Source: JBNKDD01 sp050288085 (GTDB lineage: Bacteria > Chloroflexota > Anaerolineae > Aggregatilineales > UBA3940). Taken from it: a DNA stretch of 8,130 nt. Each line of letters starts with the position of its first letter. The stretch's first letter is position 1. Location of the stretch: NCBI GenBank assembly GCA_050288085.1, contig JBNKDD010000257.1, positions 1 to 8,130 on the forward strand, given 5' to 3'. Positions 4,717 to 8,130 of the stretch are shown here, one piece after another. Under the pieces are notes generated by a model that had not been told where the DNA came from, ran no database searches, and saw nothing but the letters and a program-made list of their open reading frames with translations. The position numbers and the translations under genes were made by a program.

Positions 4717-4740
4717 AGGGGCACAAGGCTTTGCGCCCTA
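4717..4740. repeat. AGGGGC...GCCCT imperfect palindromic repeat
   Basis: AGGGGCACAAGG (4717-4728) faces CTTTGCGCCCTA (4729-4740), an imperfect dyad with the same AGGG/CCCT ends as the elements at 1615-1892 and 6451-6474 but a different interior. It begins 16 nt beyond the stop codon of the 175-residue gene on the minus strand. Confidence 0.5.
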
Positions 4741-4756
4741 TTTATGCCAACCTGTA

Positions 4757-5284
4757 CTAGCGGAAAGTGTCGGCCAGACTCTCAGCCAGCTTCAGGTCTT
4801 TGAGCCACTGAACCGTCCCTTTCCAGGAGGCAGCATCTTTTGAGGATCGCTTCCGAAAAACCGTAATGCTGCCGGGTGCCCCTTCGACCGTTACCCCTTT
4901 TTCGAGCGGGCCGAACTTTTCGATCACTTCGACCACGCCCGCCGGGAGTCCCTTGGCGAGCAGGTTCTTATCCTTGAAACTCACCTCGAACGGCACGGCT
5001 CCCACGTCCACACGGGTAGTCACCGATGGCTTGCTGCCGCTCATACCGAAGTACAGCGACACTCGCCGCCCGTGACGAGTTCCGCTGATCTCGGACTGGC
5101 CCATCATGGCATCCATAAACGAAAATCCGGCAAAGCCCAGCAATTCAAGCATACCTTTTCCCCTCGGTTTGCTGGCTTCCTCCAGGTCCTCGGTCGAGGC
5201 CGTGCCGACCTCCGGCGGGATCAGTTCTCCCAATAACGCCTGTACCTCGGGATTAGGTTTACCAGAGAAAAGACTTCCAACCAT
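4757..5284 (-). CDS. Uncharacterised 175-residue protein
   Basis: I recognise no family. The protein appears soluble apart from a short apolar patch, LELLGFAGFSFMDAMMG (46-62). The N-terminus is proline- and glutamate-rich with a charged linker (TEDLEEASKPRGKG, 31-44). Residues 68-145 alternate short strands and turns (RRVSLYFG, VTTRVDVG, PFEVSFKD, VTVEGAPGSITVFRK), suggesting a beta-rich core. It ends in an amphipathic helix, SWKGTVQWLKDLKLAESLADTF (153-174). The start is well supported: AGGAGGG (5295-5301) lies 10 nt upstream of the ATG at 5284. The gene stands alone between the two DUF2061 copies, with a 147-bp spacer on its promoter side holding a candidate promoter and a nested dyad. Codon usage resembles the neighbouring housekeeping-type genes, so it is probably a real, resident gene. 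Confidence 0.75.
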   Translation of the reverse strand: MVGSLFSGKPNPEVQALLGELIPPEVGTASTEDLEEASKPRGKGMLELLGFAGFSFMDAMMGQSEISGTRHGRRVSLYFGMSGSKPSVTTRVDVGAVPFEVSFKDKNLLAKGLPAGVVEVIEKFGPLEKGVTVEGAPGSITVFRKRSSKDAASWKGTVQWLKDLKLAESLADTFR

Positions 5285-5294
5285 GACTATTCTA

Positions 5295-5301
5295 CCCTCC
5301 T
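5295..5301 (-). promoter_or_regulatory. Strong ribosome binding site of the 175-residue gene
   Basis: AGGAGGG on the minus strand, 10 nt before the ATG, is the best Shine-Dalgarno match in the window and fixes this start. Confidence 0.7.
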
Positions 5302-5316
5302 AGCTTTTGATATGTC

Positions 5317-5368
5317 CCTCTCCTGCTCTCTCGGACTATGGTTTTCTCATCCGAGAAATCTGGAGAGG
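5317..5368 (-). promoter_or_regulatory. Nested dyad in the leader of the 175-residue gene
   Basis: An outer stem CCTCTCC (5317-5323) with GGAGAGG (5362-5368) and an inner stem TCTCGGA (5329-5335) with TCCGAGA (5350-5356) are both perfect over 7 bp. They are separated by a symmetric 5/5 internal loop and capped by 14 nt. A competing hairpin, TTTCTC (5343-5348) with GAGAAA (5353-5358) around ATCC, uses part of the inner stem. On the minus strand the structure ends 15 nt before the ribosome binding site. It could be a cis-acting leader or a large operator. No known riboswitch class is recognised. Confidence 0.45.
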
Positions 5369-5379
5369 CTCACGGTTCA

Positions 5380-5410
5380 ATAATCAGGGGAGGGCCAAGG
5401 TAGCTGACAA
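5380..5410 (-). promoter_or_regulatory. Weak candidate promoter of the 175-residue gene
   Basis: On the minus strand TTGTCA (5405-5410, 5 of 6 to consensus) is followed after 19 bp by GATTAT (5380-5385, 4 of 6). Transcription would start just before the nested dyad. The spacing is long and the -10 box poor. Confidence 0.28.
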
Positions 5411-5452
5411 CCGACTGGCGTCTGTTGTATAGCCGGAGGGAAATGAGCTGCC

Positions 5453-5764
5453 TTATTCGATGTATCCTAATTCTTTCAGATGCCCCTGAATAGCCATAAC
5501 TTCTTCGGGTTTTAATTCCTGTGCGTTGGGCAAGGACATTTTAGCTTTGCCCCACCCGATACGTCCCCAGAGCCGCTCATGTAGAAAGTATATAAAAATC
5601 TGGACAACATTGTAAACAATCGTGATGTAGGTCGTTTCTTTCCAGCTCCGGGTAAAGGAATAAGAGATAATCCCCAGCACCGTAAAGGCAATCAGCCGCC
5701 AGGAAAGCGCCTTGATAAACGACCGTGTTCTACTTTCTTTGCTCAGTTCTTGATTCATTGTCAT
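5453..5764 (-). CDS. DUF2061 membrane protein, copy B
   Basis: This 103-residue two-span membrane protein is the paralogue of copy A. It carries the same SWRLIAFTVLGIISY span, the YNVVQIFIYFLHERLWG span and the GHLKELGYIE tail, with a linker (MSLPNAQ) three residues longer. Its ATG at 5764 overlaps the HD gene stop in the sequence ATGA, so translation is probably coupled to the HD protein. A second ATG at 5758, equivalent to the start of copy A, is the alternative. This is the intact parental arrangement from which copy A seems to derive, because here both genes are complete. Family function is unknown. The conserved pairing with an HD hydrolase is specific to this locus as far as I can see. 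Confidence 0.9.
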   Translation of the reverse strand: MTMNQELSKESRTRSFIKALSWRLIAFTVLGIISYSFTRSWKETTYITIVYNVVQIFIYFLHERLWGRIGWGKAKMSLPNAQELKPEEVMAIQGHLKELGYIE

Positions 5765-5872
5765 TGTTTACCTGCTACTTCGTCTGCCATTCGTTCAAAA
5801 AATGCCGCCATGAAGTTATGCCGTGTCTCGGCAACCTGCCGCCCGCTCTCGGTATAAAGCCGGTCTTTGATC
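5453..5872. repeat. Segmental duplicate B (parental-looking copy)
   Basis: This segment holds the complete DUF2061 copy B and the 3' quarter of the HD gene. It matches 4163-4545 in the same orientation. The unduplicated 5' part of the HD gene continues to 6408, which marks this as the source or least-changed copy. Confidence 0.85.
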
Positions 5873-6408
5873 CGCTTGAGCTTGACCATAAACTCGTGAT
5901 GGGGGGTATGAAGCTCGTCACCTCTGCCGGGGACATAACCCGCAGACACCTCCCCCCAGAGCGGCATGCTGTGCCGACCGCTGTAAGCAAACGCCCGCGC
6001 CACCCCAATCGCGCCGATGGCATCGAGCTTATCCGCATCAAACAGCACCTTTGCCTCGATCGTCTGGGGTTCGATCTCATTGCGGAAACGATGTGCCTCA
6101 ATCGCGTGAACCACCGCCTCGACAAAATCAGGATCGGCATCCGACAGAATCCGCCTCGCCGCCTGCCCGGCCAACACGGCGTGGTCGGCTTCAGCCTCGA
6201 TTGATAAGGAAAACTGCCCGCTCTCGTCATCATCCAGGCGCGAGATATCATGCAGCAAGGCAGCCGTCCGCACAATCTCCAGGTCGGCCCCTTCCGCCTG
6301 AGCGAGCCGTTCGGCCAGCGTCAACACGCGCAGCACATGCTGAAAATCATGTACCGGGTCGTCATCCTGATAGAGTTCTCGTGCCTGCTCGATACTAATC
6401 CTGATCAT
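5761..6408 (-). CDS. HD domain phosphohydrolase
   Basis: The protein has 215 residues, the usual size for stand-alone HD hydrolases of the YedJ/YpgQ type. The metal-binding residues are in place: VHDFQH (19-24, His20 and His24), LLHDI (51-55, the eponymous His53-Asp54), HAIEAH (101-106) and LFDADKLDAIG (122-132, with Asp124, Asp126 and Asp129). GVARAFAYSGR (135-145) and a long C-terminal helical region complete the fold. Family members cleave phosphoester or pyrophosphate bonds in nucleotides with a divalent metal; the exact substrate is unknown. It is cytoplasmic. The ATG at 6408 follows AGGAG (6413-6417) with a 4-nt gap. The stop overlaps the DUF2061 start by ATGA. A decayed second copy of its 3' end lies at 4463-4545. 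Confidence 0.92.
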   Translation of the reverse strand: MIRISIEQARELYQDDDPVHDFQHVLRVLTLAERLAQAEGADLEIVRTAALLHDISRLDDDESGQFSLSIEAEADHAVLAGQAARRILSDADPDFVEAVVHAIEAHRFRNEIEPQTIEAKVLFDADKLDAIGAIGVARAFAYSGRHSMPLWGEVSAGYVPGRGDELHTPHHEFMVKLKRIKDRLYTESGRQVAETRHNFMAAFFERMADEVAGKQ

Positions 6409-6450
6409 ATCGCTCCTATCTCACCACCCCACGTTTTTTACCTTTTGCGT

Positions 6451-6474
6451 AGGGACACGGCATGCCGTGTCCCT
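6451..6474. repeat. Perfect 24-bp palindromic repeat (AGGGACACGGCA and its complement)
   Basis: AGGGACACGGCA (6451-6462) is followed directly by its exact reverse complement (6463-6474), preceded by GT and followed by GA. It has the GTAGGG...CCCT end pattern of widespread short intergenic palindromes. It sits between the four-span protein gene and the HD gene. No T-run follows on the minus strand, so it is not a standard intrinsic terminator, although an AAAAATGATTTTT dyad (6476-6488) lies next to it. Confidence 0.75.
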
Positions 6475-6493
6475 GAAAAATGATTTTTTAATA

Positions 6494-6967
6494 TCACGCC
6501 CGGTCGGCAGCCACGCCTAGAGCTATCTTAAGCATCAAGCTGCCCAGCGCACTGACCAGGCTGAGAGCCTGACCAATCACGATCACAAAAAATCCTAACC
6601 CGTATTCAGATAGGCGCATCACCTGATAATAATGCTCCTCTCCAGACCGGAGCCCACTGGCCGTATGACTGAGCACATACCCGAACAACATAAAGGCCAC
6701 GATGCCAAAGAATAGTGGAAGCAGTGCTACATAGATATCTGGCCTGCGGCGGCTGACGATCAGGAAAATCCCGGCAGCAATAACGGGAACAGCCAGAGCG
6801 ATGATATAGACCATCTCATTTTCCGCACCCATATTCAAACCGCTGATCGTAACACCGCTAAAAAACCACGGCATGAATATCCCCCCAAAAGACAGGATAC
6901 CCCCGACAACGCCCAGCACTATCAGATTATCAGCCATTGATTGAACGTTAGTAGATTGGTTTGCCAT
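6494..6967 (-). CDS. Four-span membrane protein of unknown function
   Basis: The 157-residue protein has four predicted spans at about residues 14-36, 51-72, 78-100 and 121-147. The short RRRPD (73-77) between spans two and three should face the cytoplasm. The first external loop carries MPWF...SGLNMG (32-47), a proline-tryptophan plus small-residue pattern common in small uncharacterised bacterial membrane proteins. The second external loop (about 100-119) is polar (SGLRSGEEHYYQ). There is no signal peptide, catalytic motif or recognised domain. The ATG at 6967 follows AAGGA with a 9-nt spacer. The gene is divergent from the EamA transporter, and the 209-bp region between them must hold both promoters. 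It ends 85 bp before the HD gene, so the two may or may not be co-transcribed. Confidence 0.8.
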   Translation of the reverse strand: MANQSTNVQSMADNLIVLGVVGGILSFGGIFMPWFFSGVTISGLNMGAENEMVYIIALAVPVIAAGIFLIVSRRRPDIYVALLPLFFGIVAFMLFGYVLSHTASGLRSGEEHYYQVMRLSEYGLGFFVIVIGQALSLVSALGSLMLKIALGVAADRA

Positions 6968-6992
6968 TTTTGATCATCCTTATCCCAATAAA

Positions 6993-7021
6993 CTTTCGTT
7001 GAAATCTATTTGAGCTTTCGT
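6993..7021. repeat. Paired CTTTCGT direct repeats 22 bp apart
   Basis: CTTTCGT occurs at 6993-6999 and 7015-7021, two helical turns apart, in the leader or promoter region of the four-span protein gene. Same-face spacing is compatible with a regulator site. The motif is short. Confidence 0.3.
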
Positions 7022-7084
7022 GAGAAGCAGCTATCCTCATTTTTCACAAAGTCTGGCTTCTAGAGTTATAACCTATGATGGCCG

Positions 7085-7126
7085 CTGCCGTTGCAGGTGA
7101 AGGGGAAGTATACCATCCCCCGGCAG
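7085..7126. promoter_or_regulatory. Nested dyad next to the EamA promoter (candidate operator)
   Basis: CTGCCG (7085-7090) pairs with CGGCAG (7121-7126), and GGGGA (7102-7106) pairs with TCCCC (7116-7120), with GTATAC at the centre. The inner dyad covers the place where a -35 box would lie for the TATAAT at 7133. A bound protein there would control the transporter, either as repressor or as activator replacing a weak -35. Confidence 0.35.
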
Positions 7127-7132
7127 AGTGGG

Positions 7133-7138
7133 TATAAT
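7133..7138 (+). promoter_or_regulatory. Consensus -10 box of the EamA transporter gene
   Basis: TATAAT is a perfect -10 hexamer, 38 bp before the ATG, giving a start of transcription near 7145. No good -35 is seen 16-18 bp upstream, where the GGGGA...TCCCC dyad lies. Confidence 0.55.
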
Positions 7139-7176
7139 CAGCATCTTGCGTAAGAGGACAGGGAGAGAAGCAAACA

Positions 7177-8088
7177 ATGAAACTGAAAGACTGGGCAGCT
7201 TTTATCGTTCTGGGTGTGATCTGGGGATCGTCGTTTCTGTGGATCAAAATCGCCCTGGAAGAGGTCGGGCCGTTTTTGCTGGTCGCACTCCGATTGCTCT
7301 GGGGCCTGATCGGGCTGGCGGTCGTCGTGGCACTGCGCCGACCTGCCCTCCCCCGCGACCGGTCAACCTGGCTGAAAATCGCCCTGATCGGCCTGACCAA
7401 CACCGCCGCGCCCTTTGTGCTGATCTCCTGGGGCGAGAAGTTCATCGACTCCGGGGTAGCCTCCATCCTGAACGGCTCGGTTCCCTTGTTCACCCTGATC
7501 ATCGCCCACCTGTTTTTGCAGGACGAACGGATGACCCTCAACCGCGTGATCGGGCTGGTCGGCGGATTCATCGGCATCGTGATCCTGATGGGTCGTGACA
7601 TGGGCGACGTCGATTTCCGTGCAAGCCTGCTCGGTCAGCTTGCGGTGGTTGCAGCAGCGGTGCTGTATGCGGGCAGTTCGGTTTTCACCCGGCGGCAGCT
7701 ATCGGGCGTAGCGCCGATGTTCCAATCCATCGGATCGGTGTTAGTCGCTGACATCCTGCTCTGGCTGACCACCCCTTTCGTCGAAGCACCGATCACACTG
7801 CCCCACCTCCCCCTGACCTGGATCGCGTTGATCTGGCTTGGCGTGATGGGAACCTGTGTGGCCTACCTGCTATTCTTCTACCTGATCCAATCCGTTGGCG
7901 CGACCCGCACCACCCTGGTCACCTATGTGATCCCGGTCTTTGGAGTGCTGCTGGGCGTGATCGTCCTCAACGAGCAGTTGGATTGGCACCTCGCGCTGGG
8001 GACAGCCCTGGTGGTAGCCGGTATCTGGGTGGTCAACTCCAACTGGCAGTTCGGACGGCAGCCTGCCGCTGATAAAACAGGGGCGTAA
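7177..8088 (+). CDS. EamA-domain transporter, drug/metabolite transporter superfamily
   Basis: This 303-residue integral membrane protein has ten hydrophobic spans in two EamA repeats, about residues 8-140 and 152-287. The first repeat opens with WAAFIVLGVIWGSSFLWIKIAL and closes with GLVGGFIGIVILMG (126-139). The second ends with VIPVFGVLLGVIVLNEQLDWHLALGTALVVAGIWVVN, the usual pro-phe-gly...glu...leu-gly pattern of the last three spans. Family members export amino acids, metabolites or drugs through the cytoplasmic membrane with an ion gradient; no specific substrate can be assigned. GGGAG upstream at about 11 nt is a loosely spaced ribosome binding site. The start MKLKDW is normal for the family. 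It is a single-gene unit with its own -10 box, divergent from the four-span protein. Confidence 0.93.
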   Translation: MKLKDWAAFIVLGVIWGSSFLWIKIALEEVGPFLLVALRLLWGLIGLAVVVALRRPALPRDRSTWLKIALIGLTNTAAPFVLISWGEKFIDSGVASILNGSVPLFTLIIAHLFLQDERMTLNRVIGLVGGFIGIVILMGRDMGDVDFRASLLGQLAVVAAAVLYAGSSVFTRRQLSGVAPMFQSIGSVLVADILLWLTTPFVEAPITLPHLPLTWIALIWLGVMGTCVAYLLFFYLIQSVGATRTTLVTYVIPVFGVLLGVIVLNEQLDWHLALGTALVVAGIWVVNSNWQFGRQPAADKTGA

Positions 8089-8110
8089 CAGGGATATTTG
8101 CACAGCACCG

Positions 8111-8130
8111 CCGGAGGATCAATCCTCCGG
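8111..8130. terminator. Perfect hairpin after the EamA gene at the window edge
   Basis: CCGGAGGATCAATCCTCCGG is a perfect 9-bp dyad around CA, beginning 22 nt after the transporter stop. The position suits an intrinsic terminator, but any T-run would lie beyond the window. The ATCAAT centre also resembles the ATAAAT centres of the hairpins at 1719-1767, so it may belong to that repeat family. Confidence 0.5.

Noticed and set aside
5725..6204. 159-residue open frame on the plus strand across the HD gene
   Set aside because: The minus-strand HD frame has all metal ligands in order; this frame has no recognisable motif and crosses the coupled HD/DUF2061 junction.
5775..6275. 166-residue minus-strand open frame overlapping the HD gene
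   Set aside because: It is a frame-shifted reading of the same DNA, rich in Arg, Ser, Trp and Cys, without domain features.
6451..6474. Intrinsic terminator between the four-span protein gene and the HD gene
   Set aside because: The stem is perfect but has no loop bases and no T-run on the minus strand (CGCAAAAGG follows), so a repeat element is the better call.
7044..7601. 185-residue open frame antisense to the transporter gene
   Set aside because: Its serine-, arginine- and proline-rich translation is the usual shadow of a GC-rich membrane protein gene, and the EamA frame is unmistakable.

Overview
The window looks like a piece of a bacterial chromosome of moderate GC, most likely from Chloroflexota (an Anaerolineae-like lineage). 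This placement is an inference. It rests on the gene mix (PIG-L deacetylase, tandem-domain universal stress protein, TSUP exporter, DUF2061 proteins, HD hydrolase, EamA transporter), on start sites with weak or absent Shine-Dalgarno sequences in several genes, and on intergenic palindromes of the GTAGGG...CCCTAC type. No rRNA, tRNA, CRISPR array, transposase or phage gene is visible.

Layout. (1) 3-704 (+) is the 3' end of a multi-span membrane protein, probably a lipid-linked-sugar glycosyltransferase, followed by a PIG-L/LmbE-type deacetylase (771-1526, +) with its own candidate promoter. (2) 1527-1888 has no credible gene. It holds a terminator-like hairpin and then a dense set of hairpins inside what looks like a 236-bp MITE-like insertion (1635-1870). 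The insertion interrupts a GTAGGGG... palindrome and is bounded by an exact 12-bp direct repeat. (3) 1889-4459 (-) is a tight five-gene run, read right to left: DUF2061 copy A, a two-span membrane peptide, a TauE/SafE-family anion exporter, a two-domain universal stress protein, and an uncharacterised 76-residue protein. Gaps are 6 to 17 nt, so it is probably one operon. (4) 4463-4756 holds a decayed 3' fragment of an HD hydrolase gene and a structured intergenic stretch. (5) 4757-5284 (-) is an unrecognised 175-residue protein with a strong ribosome binding site and an elaborate dyad-rich leader. (6) 5453-6408 (-) is an intact HD phosphohydrolase gene overlapping DUF2061 copy B by ATGA. (7) 6494-6967 (-) is a four-span membrane protein, divergent from an EamA/DMT transporter (7177-8088, +) whose perfect TATAAT box sits beside a dyad. 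A perfect hairpin closes the window.

The clearest evolutionary event is a segmental duplication. 5453-5872 (DUF2061 plus the 3' end of the HD gene) is repeated at 4163-4545, in the same orientation. There the HD part is a broken remnant while DUF2061 stayed intact and became the first gene of the exporter operon. The most unusual DNA is the hairpin-rich element at 1541-1891. It contains stems of differing sequence sharing an AT(AA/TT)AT-type centre, and a similar hairpin appears at 8111-8130. Nothing here amounts to a proven new system. The hairpin element, the duplication that recruited DUF2061 to the exporter operon, and the leader of the 175-residue gene are the best leads.
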